Program-made: the position numbers and the translations under genes
Assembly (NCBI GenBank): GCA_041905405.1
Contig: JAYRLC010000002.1
Location: 186,001 to 250,000, forward strand
Direction: 5' to 3'
Source: RAM1 sp041905405
GTDB taxonomy: Bacteria; Pseudomonadota; Gammaproteobacteria; Burkholderiales; Burkholderiaceae_C
DNA length: 64,000 bases
In this document: piece by piece, positions 24,449-34,459 of the stretch
How the letters are laid out: each line of letters begins with the position of its first letter
Position numbering within the stretch: position 1 is the first letter of the stretch
The notes under the pieces: generated by a model
What the model saw: the letters and a program-made list of their open reading frames with translations, nothing else
The model's database searches: none
What the model was told of the DNA's origin: nothing

Positions 24449-24535
24449 GGCAAATCCCCCGGTTGGCAAAAGGTGGGGCGATGATAGCCCCCGGCGGCCA
24501 ACGGCTCTATAGTGCGGCCACACAGGGAGGCACTC

Positions 24536-26404
24536 ATGTCCATTCAGCAAGATGTCCTGGCGGCGCCCTTCGCCACCGAATGTGACCTCGTGATGAAAGG
24601 CGGCATCACCAGCGGCGTCGTGTACCCGCTGGCGATCGTCGAGATCTCACGCGCGTTCCGGCTCCAGTGCATCGGCGGCACCAGCGCGGGCGCGATCGCG
24701 GCGGCCGCCGCGGCTGCCGCCGAGCTGCGGCGCCAGCGCGACGGCTCCACGGCCGGCTTCGACGAGCTGGGCCAGTTGCCTGATCACCTGATCAAGGACA
24801 GTGCCGACGGCCCCGGCAACAAGCTTCTGGCGTTCTTCAAGCCTGTGCCAGCGCTGGCAAAGCTCTTTGCCGTGGCGCTGGGCGCGCTGAACCGCAGCAC
24901 GCTCAAGGGCCGTCTGGCCGCCATCGCATGGGGTCTGCTGCGGCGGTTCTGGCCGCTGGCGCTGCTGGGTTTTGCGCTGGCCGTCACGCCCCTGCTGGCC
25001 CTACCGCTGAACGGGGCAACGCTGCCGGCCTGGGCCGCGCTGGCCTTGCTGGGCGCCTTTACTGCGCTGGTGTTTGTGACGGTGCGGGCCGTGTACGTGC
25101 TTCTGCCCAACCTGGTCGCCAACGGCTTCGGCTTTTGCAGCGGCATGAACCAGCCCGGCGACGCCGACCCCGCCGAGGCGCTCACGCCCTGGCTCGCAAG
25201 CTATCTGGACCGCCTGTCGGGCCAGCCCGGCGAGCGGCCGCTGACGTTCGGTGACCTGTGGGACAAGGACATCACCCTGCAGATGATGACCACCTGCCTG
25301 ACGCTGGGCCGCCCGTTCCGCCTGCCGCTGCGCGACGAGGAAGAGGCGCGCGAGAACAAGCAGTTCTACTGGCGCAGGGACGACTTCCTCAAGCTGTTTC
25401 CGCAGCATATCGTCGACTGGATGGAACAGCACCAGCGACCGGCCGGCCGCCGGGACGTGCCCGGTTTTTTGCGGCTGCCCGAACCCCGGGACCTGCCGGT
25501 CGTGGTGGCCGTGCGCATGAGCCTGAGCTTTCCGGTCCTGCTCAGCGCCGTGCCGCTGCACGCCGTGCGCTACCGCGACGACATGCCGGCGGACGCGGCG
25601 CCCGAGATCTGCTGGTTCACCGATGGCGGGGTGGGGTCGAACTTTCCGATCCACTTCTTCGACGCGCCGCTGCCCGGCCGCCCGACCTTCGGCCTGGACC
25701 TGGGCCATGCCGAGCACAAGGACGTCAAGCGCGTTGTCTTTCCGCGCAACAACAGCGAGGCGCGGCTGAGCGACTGGAAGCGCTTTTCCGGCGATGCCGG
25801 CGGGGTGCTGGTGCAGTTCCTGTCCACGCTGCTGGGCGTGGCCAAGGACTGGAACCACGACACGCTGTCGCGCATGCCCGGCTTTCGCGACCGCATCGGG
25901 CTCATCCGGCTGACCAGCGAGGAAGGCGGCCTGAACCTGTCCATGCCCAAGGAGCGCATCGAGGCGCTGACCGCGTTCGGCCGGGAGGCCGGACTCGAAT
26001 TCGTCCGGCGGTTCGGCGACCCGCAGCGCAGCCCCCTGCCGCCGCACCCCATGAACTGGGAGAACCACCAGAGCATCCGCCTGCGCATCCTGCTGGCATC
26101 CATGACCGAGCTGCTGGAACGGCTGGAAAAGACGCGCGGCGCGCTGGACGCCACGAACGAGGCCTACGAACGCTTCTTCAGCCCGGAGCCGGTGGGCCGG
26201 CAGCGCTCGTACCCGTTCACCGGACTGGGCCGGTACGACGAGGAACACCCGGCCACGCAAGCCGCGCTGGCCCAGGAGTTTCTGGCGCGCCTGTCGGCCA
26301 TCGCCCGGTGGCTCGCCGCCGCTGTCGCGGCGAACAGGGGCATGGACCCGCGCGACGGCGCGCCCAAGCCGCCGCCCGAGCTCAAGCCCCGCCCGCGGAT
26401 CTGA
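24536..26404 (+). CDS. Patatin-like phospholipase with transmembrane helices
   Basis: This 622-residue protein begins with the patatin oxyanion segment VMKGGITSGVVYP, the nucleophile elbow IGGTSAGAI (S50) and the catalytic aspartate in FTDGGVGSNFP (D363). Two strongly hydrophobic helices (about residues 140-160 and 165-190) lie between the dyad halves, predicting membrane attachment. Patatins hydrolyse acyl esters of phospholipids. An AGGGAGG ribosome site precedes the ATG, and TATAGT at 24508-24513 may be a -10 element. Divergence from the SPFH gene suggests a shared regulatory region and function. The large insertion distinguishes it from short bacterial patatins. Confidence 0.87.
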   Translation: MSIQQDVLAAPFATECDLVMKGGITSGVVYPLAIVEISRAFRLQCIGGTSAGAIAAAAAAAAELRRQRDGSTAGFDELGQLPDHLIKDSADGPGNKLLAFFKPVPALAKLFAVALGALNRSTLKGRLAAIAWGLLRRFWPLALLGFALAVTPLLALPLNGATLPAWAALALLGAFTALVFVTVRAVYVLLPNLVANGFGFCSGMNQPGDADPAEALTPWLASYLDRLSGQPGERPLTFGDLWDKDITLQMMTTCLTLGRPFRLPLRDEEEARENKQFYWRRDDFLKLFPQHIVDWMEQHQRPAGRRDVPGFLRLPEPRDLPVVVAVRMSLSFPVLLSAVPLHAVRYRDDMPADAAPEICWFTDGGVGSNFPIHFFDAPLPGRPTFGLDLGHAEHKDVKRVVFPRNNSEARLSDWKRFSGDAGGVLVQFLSTLLGVAKDWNHDTLSRMPGFRDRIGLIRLTSEEGGLNLSMPKERIEALTAFGREAGLEFVRRFGDPQRSPLPPHPMNWENHQSIRLRILLASMTELLERLEKTRGALDATNEAYERFFSPEPVGRQRSYPFTGLGRYDEEHPATQAALAQEFLARLSAIARWLAAAVAANRGMDPRDGAPKPPPELKPRPRI

Positions 26405-26434
26405 AGTGCAGGCGCGGCGACAGCGCCGGCTGCC

Positions 26435-28282
26435 TCACACCGCCGGTGCGCGCGGCTCGCCGTCCTGCTCGATCGCGTCGGCGGCCTCTTCGTTCAGCGC
26501 ACGGCCCTCGCGCTGCGGCTGCGTGAGCGGCGTGGGCTGCCAGCGCTGGCCGTGCATCAGGTTCACGCCGCTGACGGGCGTGCCGGTCATCTGCAACTGC
26601 AGCCGCTCGGCGTCCCGGCGGCGGATGTCCTCGGCCACCTCGGCAATGTCCTCTTCCTCCACGCCGAACACGCGCAGCGCCTCGGCGCCGAAGGCCAGCG
26701 CCGACTCGAAGGTCTCGCGCATCTGGTAGTCCACGCCGTGCCGGATCAGCTCGATCGCGTGCTGGCGGTCAAAGGCACGCGCCAGCACTGGCGTGAGCGG
26801 GCATTCGTGCTTGAGCAGCGCCACGATGCGGCTGGTCACTTCTTTCTTGTCCACGCACACCAGAATGGCCTTGGCATGGCTCGCGCCGCTGGCGTGCAGC
26901 ACGTCCAGCCGCGTGCCGTCGCCATAGAACACCTTGAAGCCAAACTGCGCGGCCGCGCGGATCATGTCGGTGTCGCTTTCGATGATGACCACGTCGATGC
27001 CGCGCGCCAGCAGCGACTGGCTCGCAATCTGGCCGAAGCGGCCGAAGCCGATCACCAGCACGCTGCCCGAATGCGGATCGCCGGCCATCACGTCCTCGAT
27101 CCCGTCCATGCTGGGTGGCGGGGGCGCGGGCATGACCCAGCGCAGCGCCAGCACGGCCAGCGGCGTGAGCGCCATGGACAGGATGATGGCTGCCGTGAGC
27201 AGCGCGTTGGTGTTGCCGTCCACGATGCCGGCGGCGGTTGCCGCCGAATAGAGCACGAAGGCAAACTCACCGCCCTGCGCCATCAGCGCGGCGCGCTGCA
27301 GCGCATCACCATGGCTCGCGCGCGTGAAGCGCGCCACGGCGTAAATGCCCGCAGCCTTCAGCAGCATGTACGCCAACACCGCCGCGAGCAGCAGCTTCCA
27401 GTCGGCCAGCACGAGCTGCACGTCCAGCGACATGCCCACGCTCATGAAGAACAGGCCCAGCAGGATGCCGCGGAACGGTTCGACATCGGCCTCCAGCTGG
27501 TGGCGGAACGTTGACTCGGACAGCATCACGCCCGCGGCGAACGCGCCCATGGCCATGGACAGCCCGCCCCACTGCATGGCCAGCGCCGCGCCCAGCACGA
27601 CCAGCAGCGCGGCAGCCGTCATGACCTCGCGCGCGTCGGCCTTGGCCAGCACGCGGAAGAACGGGTTCAGCAGCCAGCGGCTCACCGCGATCAGCCCCAC
27701 CACGGCCGCCACGGCCACGCCCACGGTGACCCAGCGTGACACTTCCGCCTCGGCCGGCGCGGGCGCCATGAAGGCCACGATGGCCAGGAGCGGCACGATG
27801 GCCAGGTCCTCCAGTAGCAGGATGGACACGATGCGCTGGCCGCGCGGCGTGGACGTGTCGCCGCTTTCGTCCAGCAGCTGCATGACGATGGCGGTGGACG
27901 ACAGCACGAAGCCCGCCGCCGCGATGAACGCCACCTTGCCGTTCAGGCCGCCCAGCAGGCCCAGACCCGTCAGCACCGCGGTGCACGTGGCCACCTGCAG
28001 CAGCCCCAGCCCGAAAATCTGCCGCCGCATGGACCACAGCCGCGTGGGCTGCATCTCCAGCCCGATCACGAACAGGAACATTACCACGCCCAGCTCGGCC
28101 ACGTGCAGGATGGTCTGCGCCTCACTGAAAAAACCCAGCCCCGACGGCCCGACGAGCAGCCCCGCCGCCAGGTAGCCCAGCACCGATCCCAGGCCCAGCC
28201 GCTTGAACAGCGGCACCGCGACCACCCCCGCGGCAAGCAGGACAACGACCTTGACGAGTTCGGTGCCTGCTTCTGCGGCCAT
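26435..28282 (-). CDS. CPA2-family monovalent cation:proton antiporter (KefB/KefC-like)
   Basis: This 615-residue protein has about 12 transmembrane helices (residues about 8-385) and a cytoplasmic TrkA-N/RCK domain from about 407 (VLVIGFGRFGQIASQSL). An acidic ILLEDLAIVPLL motif lies in the transport domain. Kef-type systems export K+ in exchange for H+ under electrophile stress. The usual ancillary quinone oxidoreductase (KefF/KefG) is absent here. The gene is convergent with the patatin gene and divergent from maeB. Exact ion and regulation are inferred from the family. Confidence 0.9.
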   Translation of the reverse strand: MAAEAGTELVKVVVLLAAGVVAVPLFKRLGLGSVLGYLAAGLLVGPSGLGFFSEAQTILHVAELGVVMFLFVIGLEMQPTRLWSMRRQIFGLGLLQVATCTAVLTGLGLLGGLNGKVAFIAAAGFVLSSTAIVMQLLDESGDTSTPRGQRIVSILLLEDLAIVPLLAIVAFMAPAPAEAEVSRWVTVGVAVAAVVGLIAVSRWLLNPFFRVLAKADAREVMTAAALLVVLGAALAMQWGGLSMAMGAFAAGVMLSESTFRHQLEADVEPFRGILLGLFFMSVGMSLDVQLVLADWKLLLAAVLAYMLLKAAGIYAVARFTRASHGDALQRAALMAQGGEFAFVLYSAATAAGIVDGNTNALLTAAIILSMALTPLAVLALRWVMPAPPPPSMDGIEDVMAGDPHSGSVLVIGFGRFGQIASQSLLARGIDVVIIESDTDMIRAAAQFGFKVFYGDGTRLDVLHASGASHAKAILVCVDKKEVTSRIVALLKHECPLTPVLARAFDRQHAIELIRHGVDYQMRETFESALAFGAEALRVFGVEEEDIAEVAEDIRRRDAERLQLQMTGTPVSGVNLMHGQRWQPTPLTQPQREGRALNEEAADAIEQDGEPRAPAV

Positions 28283-28590
28283 GGTGCTTTAAGGTTTACT
28301 GGTGTGATGTTGCGGGAAGGGACGCTGCAAAGTCTAACGCGCGCCCCCTGGTTGGGCTCGGGGCAGATAGCCACGACAGGCGATGGTTTCTGGCGTTCTG
28401 CAAACCGGTCGGATGCGGGTAGACCCGCTTGATGGACCGGCCGGGCTTTGTCAAAAAGTCAAAACCGATCCACCCATTTACGCAGATTCCCGTACTAGGG
28501 TTTTCCCGCGCCCACGTCTACAATCCCCTTCCCTTACAAAAGCTGACGGCGTTTCCGATGGAAGCAGCCAGCCCCAGGAGACCCGATTCC
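28283..28590. other. Intergenic region between the Kef-like antiporter and maeB
   Basis: These 308 bases separate two divergent genes. TACAAT at 28519-28524 could be a -10 element for maeB, but I see no good -35. CAGGAG lies about 10 bases before the maeB ATG. An in-frame ATG at 28558 opens an alternative N-terminus. I find no RNA gene or repeat. Confidence 0.4.
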
Positions 28591-30945
<2,355 letters not shown>

Positions 30946-31006
30946 GGCCAAAAGCCAAAGTCAGTACCCACAATTGGACGGGGCTTCCAGCCCCCTGTAA
31001 CCCCTG

Positions 31007-31042
31007 GCGGCTGCTCAAAATTTGTGCAGCCGCTTGCGTTTT
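31007..31042 (+). terminator. Probable terminator after maeB
   Basis: GCGGCTGC (31007-31014) pairs perfectly with GCAGCCGC (31026-31033) across an 11-base AT-rich loop. TTGCGTTTT follows. A second small hairpin, GGGGCT/AGCCCC, lies at 30980-30994. Together they probably end maeB transcription before the barnase gene. Confidence 0.55.
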
Positions 31043-31077
31043 CAGGTTGGATCGTTCACACTAGCGGACTTGAATTT

Positions 31078-31109
31078 CCGGGTTTACCCGGAGTTTCTGA
31101 CGGCGTCAG
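31078..31109. promoter_or_regulatory. Two palindromes upstream of the barnase gene
   Basis: CCGGG-TTTA-CCCGG (31078-31091) and CTGACG-G-CGTCAG (31097-31109) are two perfect inverted repeats 5 bases apart, about 40 bases before the barnase start. They could be an operator pair or leader hairpins. No consensus promoter stands out. Confidence 0.35.
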
Positions 31110-31149
31110 ACAAACGTCCCATAACAACAGGTCCCCCAAAGCTTTCGCC

Positions 31150-31542
31150 ATGGCGCGTGCCGCTTCTATCAAGTTTGCACTCACTAGCCTACTACTGGCG
31201 ACGGTTTTTTCCGTCCCCGCAGGGGTGCAGGCCAAAGGTTCGGCAGACGGTGCGTCCGCCACCGTCCGGCTGGCGGAAATGCCCCGGCAAGGCCAGGAGA
31301 CCTACGAACTGATCCGCCAGGGCGGACCGTTCCCTTATGACAAGGACGGCTCGGTATTTGGCAACCGCGAACGGTTGCTGCCCGCCGAAAAGCGCGGCTA
31401 CTACCGTGAATACACCGTCAGAACGCCAGGATCACGCGACCGGGGTGCCCGGCGCATCGTGTGCGGAGGCCCCCAGCGGACGCCGCATGCGTGTTTCTAC
31501 ACCGCCGACCATTACGCGAGCTTTCGCAGGATTGTGGAGTAG
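31150..31542 (+). CDS. Secreted barnase-type guanyl-specific ribonuclease
   Basis: This 130-residue protein has a Sec signal peptide (about residues 1-28, ending GVQAKG) and a microbial ribonuclease domain. Candidate catalytic residues match barnase: glutamate in YYREYTV, arginine in GARRIV, and histidine in FYTADHYASF near the C-terminus. Such enzymes cleave single-stranded RNA after guanosine. The gene sits 2 bases before a barstar-family gene, the usual pair of exported ribonuclease and cytoplasmic inhibitor. It may be used for nutrition or against competitors. Confidence 0.9.
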   Translation: MARAASIKFALTSLLLATVFSVPAGVQAKGSADGASATVRLAEMPRQGQETYELIRQGGPFPYDKDGSVFGNRERLLPAEKRGYYREYTVRTPGSRDRGARRIVCGGPQRTPHACFYTADHYASFRRIVE

Positions 31543-31544
31543 CA

Positions 31545-31988
31545 ATGAAGCGGGATTTGTTTTTGACTATGGAAAGAGAAGCGGAGATGGATACGCCACT
31601 TCGTAACGTAAGAACCAACATCGTGCAGTCGATCCGCGCGTTCCGCGTGCAGGATCTGCAGGAAGCGGCCCAGTCGCTGGGCCAGCATTTCCTGTATGCC
31701 AACCTGGCCAACGCACAGAGCAAGCAGGACGTGCTGGACATGATCGCCCAGCAGTTCACGTTCCCGTCGCACTTCGGCAAGAACTTCGACGCGCTGTACG
31801 ACTGCATGACGGACCCGTTGCACAAGTCGGGCCCGCAGCCCGGCTTCATCGTGGTGCTGGAGCAGATCCCGGCCAACGCCAAGTTCGACAAGGAAGCGCG
31901 CGAACAGCTGCTGGACATCTTCCGCGACACCGCCGACTACTGGGCGGACCGAAAGATACCCTTCCGGTGTTTCTATTCTTTTCTGTAG
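31545..31988 (+). CDS. Barstar-family ribonuclease inhibitor
   Basis: This protein of about 147 residues contains the barstar core: FPSHFGKNFDALYDCMTD and an acidic C-terminal helix that in barstar plugs the ribonuclease active site. It would protect the cytoplasm from the barnase-like enzyme encoded directly upstream. ATG 31545 follows GTGGAG with proper spacing; ATG 31569 and ATG 31587 are later options that shorten a poorly conserved N-terminus. The N-terminal extension before DTPLRNVRTNI is longer than in classical barstar (about 90 residues). Confidence 0.9.
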   Translation: MKRDLFLTMEREAEMDTPLRNVRTNIVQSIRAFRVQDLQEAAQSLGQHFLYANLANAQSKQDVLDMIAQQFTFPSHFGKNFDALYDCMTDPLHKSGPQPGFIVVLEQIPANAKFDKEAREQLLDIFRDTADYWADRKIPFRCFYSFL

Positions 31989-32194
31989 CCCGTTCTGCGC
32001 AAACCAGCCAGGCAGAACGGGCGAACGAGGCTAGCGACACCCCCCAGGCCGCCGCGGTTCCCGCGCCGACCGGCATCGAGCTGACCACCGAGTCGGGCGA
32101 GAAGATGCCCACCGACAAGCTGGTGGACGTGTCGCCGCTGGCGCTGCGCATGAGCAGCCCTTTCAACGCGGGTTACTGGCTCGCTGCAGCGTAA
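31967..32194 (+). CDS. Possible small protein after barstar (hypothetical)
   Basis: A GTG-started frame of 75 residues overlaps the barstar 3' end by 22 bases. Its second half (ELTTESGEKMPTDKLVDVSPLALRM) uses high-GC third positions like real genes here, but the start has no Shine-Dalgarno and I recognise no family. It could be a real small gene or a gene remnant. An inverted repeat, CCCGTTCTGC (31989-31998) with GCAGAACGGG (32012-32021), lies inside it and may instead be the barstar terminator. Confidence 0.3.
   Translation: MFLFFSVARSAQTSQAERANEASDTPQAAAVPAPTGIELTTESGEKMPTDKLVDVSPLALRMSSPFNAGYWLAAA
31989..32021 (+). terminator. Stem-loop directly after barstar
   Basis: A perfect 10-bp stem with a 13-base loop begins at the base after the barstar stop codon. 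No T run follows, so it may stabilise the transcript or terminate weakly. Between here and 32306 the only other features are the GC-rich repeat and the terminator near rsmA. Confidence 0.4.
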
Positions 32195-32199
32195 TTGAT

Positions 32200-32264
32200 C
32201 GCCCCCGAGGCTACCGCCTCCCCCCGTCCGGGGGCGGAGCCAGTGGCCCGGCAAAGCCGGTTCC
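32200..32264. repeat. GC-rich intergenic repeat, copy B
   Basis: This block reads CGCCTCCCCCC, then GGGGGCGGAGCC, then GGCCCGGCAAAGCCGGTTCC. It matches the reverse complement of copy A at 21459-21529 element by element, with small indels. Finding two diverged copies 11 kb apart in opposite orientation shows that it is a dispersed family. Confidence 0.7.
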
Positions 32265-32282
32265 ACGGCACCTCTGGAATTG

Positions 32283-32308
32283 AAACCCGTCCTTGCGACG
32301 GGTTTTTT
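32283..32308. terminator. Rho-independent terminator between the barstar region and rsmA
   Basis: AAACCCGTC (32283-32291) and GACGGGTTT (32297-32305) form a strong stem with a 5-base loop. On the plus strand TTTTTT follows. It overlaps the rsmA stop codon and has a short T stretch on the other strand, so it may work in both directions. Confidence 0.8.
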
Positions 32309-33071
32309 ATTGCGCAAGGGCTTGGGCCAGCGCGACGTATTCGTTCACCGGCACCTCTTCGGCCCGCCGTTGAACGTCAAACTCGCCGGCAAAGCCCTTT
32401 TGCTCCAGCCACTTGCCCAGTGAATGCCGCAGCAGCTTGCGCCGCTGGCTGAAGGCGACCTGCACCATGGCGCTGAAAAGCGCGACATCCAGCACCGGCG
32501 GCGCGACCAGCGGCACCATGCGCACCACGGCGCTGTCCACGCGCGGCGGCGGGTCGAACGATTCGGGCGGCACGAACAGCACGTTCTCCATCGCATAGCG
32601 CCACTGCAGCATCACGCTCAGGCGGCTGTAGTCGGCCGTGGCGGGCTGCGCCACCATGCGGTCGATCACCTCCTTTTGCAGCATGAAGTGCTGGTCCTGC
32701 ACCACCGCCACGTGGTCGAGCAGATGGAACAGGATGGGCGTGGAGATGTTGTAGGGCAGGTTGCCCACGACCCGCAGCTTGCCGGCACCCAGCGATGCGG
32801 CCACCTGCGTGAAGTCCACCTTGAGCACGTCAGATTCGATGACCTGGAGCTGACCGTGCGAGCGCAGCCGCGCGGCCAGGTCACGGTCGAGTTCGATGAC
32901 GGTCAGCTTGCCCAGGCGCTCCACCAGCGGCTGCGTGAGCGCCGCCAGCCCCGGCCCGATCTCGACCATGGGGTCGCCGGGCCTGGGCGCGATCTCGCGC
33001 ACGATCGCATCGATGATCCCGCCATCGGACAGGAAGTGCTGTCCGAAGCGCTTGCGGGCGATGTGTTTCAT
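32307..33071 (-). CDS. rsmA: 16S rRNA dimethyladenosine transferase
   Basis: This 254-residue RsmA (KsgA) dimethylates A1518 and A1519 of 16S rRNA during 30S maturation. It has the AdoMet motif VEIGPGLAALTQPL and the catalytic NLPYNIS motif. It is the last gene of the lptD-surA-rsmA operon, 3 bases after surA, the classical order without the pdxA gene that often sits between surA and rsmA. Confidence 0.97.
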   Translation of the reverse strand: MKHIARKRFGQHFLSDGGIIDAIVREIAPRPGDPMVEIGPGLAALTQPLVERLGKLTVIELDRDLAARLRSHGQLQVIESDVLKVDFTQVAASLGAGKLRVVGNLPYNISTPILFHLLDHVAVVQDQHFMLQKEVIDRMVAQPATADYSRLSVMLQWRYAMENVLFVPPESFDPPPRVDSAVVRMVPLVAPPVLDVALFSAMVQVAFSQRRKLLRHSLGKWLEQKGFAGEFDVQRRAEEVPVNEYVALAQALAQ

Positions 33072-33074
33072 GCC

Positions 33075-34454
33075 CTATTGGGGAGGATCACGGAATTCGA
33101 CGTAGGCGCGGCCACGCACTTCCTGCACCCAGGTGGTGTAGGCCTCTTCGAGCTTCTTTTCGCGCACCAGGTTGCGTGCAATGTCGCGCTGCTCGCGCTG
33201 GCTCAGCGTGGCCTGACGGCGCTCCAGCAGCTGGATCAGGTGCACGCCAAAGCGCGTGACGAGCGGCTCGGACAGTTGGCCGGGCTGCAGGTCGTTCAGC
33301 GCGTCCTCGAATTCGGGTACGAACAGGCCGGGGTTGGCCCAGCCCAGGTCGCCACCGTTGCGCGCGCTGCCGTCCTGGGAGTTTTCGCGCGCGAGCTGCG
33401 CGAAGTCGGCCGTACCGGCCACCACCCGTTTGCGGAAGTCGGCCAGCCGCTCGCGCGCTGCCGATTCGCTCAGCTGGGCGCTGGGCCGCAGCAGGATGTG
33501 GCGCGCGTGGCTCTGGATGACATTGACCCCGGGCATGCCCGCCTGCCGCTTTTCAACGACCTTCAGGATGTGAAAGCCCGCGCCGGAGCGCAGCACACCG
33601 CTCACGCCGCCGTCGGGCAGCCCCTGCACGGCGTTGACGAACAGCTGCGGATAGCGGTCCACCGGCCGCAGGCCCATCTGCCCGCCGGCATTGGCGGCCC
33701 CTGGCGCGTCGGACATTTCCCGCGCGACGCGGCCAAAGTCCTCGCCTGCGCGCACACGCGCCAATGCACGCTCGGCCTTGGCCTGCAGCGTCGCCACCTG
33801 GGCGGCCGTGGCGTTCTCGGGCACGGCGACCAGCACCTGGGCCAGGTTCAGCTCCATGCTGGACAGGTCGTTGCTGCCCTGCTGTTCCTGGATGAACTGG
33901 TCGACCTCCAGGTCAGTAACCTTGACCTTGGGCTCGACCTCGCGGTCGCGCAGGCGCGTGAGCAGCATCTGGTTGCGCAGCTCGTCGCGGAACTGCGCCA
34001 GCGCGATGCCGTCGGCCGCCAGCCGGCGGCGCAGCTCGGGCACGTCGATCTGGTTCTGCCGGGCCACGTTCTGCTCGGCCTGGTCCACGGCGCCTTCGTC
34101 CACGCGCACGCCGGTTTCGCGTGCCAGCTGCAGCTGGGCCTTTTCGCTGATGAGCCGCTCCAGCACCTGGCGCGCCAGCTGCGGACGCGGGGGCAGCGCG
34201 CCGCCTTGCTGCGCCAGCTGCTGCTCCACGCGGACCAGCCGCGCGCGCACTTCGTTGTTGGTGACGGGCTCGGAGTTCACCACGGCCACGATGTAGTCGG
34301 CCTGTTGCGGACCGGTGGGTGGCAGCGCCTGGCCGCTGCGGCTTGCGCCGATCTGCGGCGACACGCGCAGGCCCTGGGCCTGGGCGGCAGAAGGCGCCAG
34401 GGCGGCAAGGATCGCCAGCTGGGCCAGCATCAGTGCGGAAGCGCGTAGTTTCAT
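33075..34454 (-). CDS. surA: Periplasmic chaperone and peptidyl-prolyl isomerase SurA
   Basis: This 459-residue protein has a Sec signal (about 1-27, ending AAQAQG), a SurA N-terminal chaperone domain (about 50-175), and two parvulin domains (about 195-300 and 315-415; the second has HILLRPSAQLSE and GGDLGWANPG). SurA escorts outer-membrane proteins, including LptD, to the BAM complex. It lies between lptD and rsmA with gaps of 5 and 3 bases, so the client and its chaperone are co-transcribed. Confidence 0.96.
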   Translation of the reverse strand: MKLRASALMLAQLAILAALAPSAAQAQGLRVSPQIGASRSGQALPPTGPQQADYIVAVVNSEPVTNNEVRARLVRVEQQLAQQGGALPPRPQLARQVLERLISEKAQLQLARETGVRVDEGAVDQAEQNVARQNQIDVPELRRRLAADGIALAQFRDELRNQMLLTRLRDREVEPKVKVTDLEVDQFIQEQQGSNDLSSMELNLAQVLVAVPENATAAQVATLQAKAERALARVRAGEDFGRVAREMSDAPGAANAGGQMGLRPVDRYPQLFVNAVQGLPDGGVSGVLRSGAGFHILKVVEKRQAGMPGVNVIQSHARHILLRPSAQLSESAARERLADFRKRVVAGTADFAQLARENSQDGSARNGGDLGWANPGLFVPEFEDALNDLQPGQLSEPLVTRFGVHLIQLLERRQATLSQREQRDIARNLVREKKLEEAYTTWVQEVRGRAYVEFRDPPQ

Positions 34455-34459
34455 GATGA

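Noticed and set aside
18310..26404. Calling the membrane cluster a classical phage-shock (Psp) operon
   Set aside because: No PspA, PspB, PspC or PspF gene is present in the window; only associated domains (SPFH, DUF350, DUF4178) are seen.
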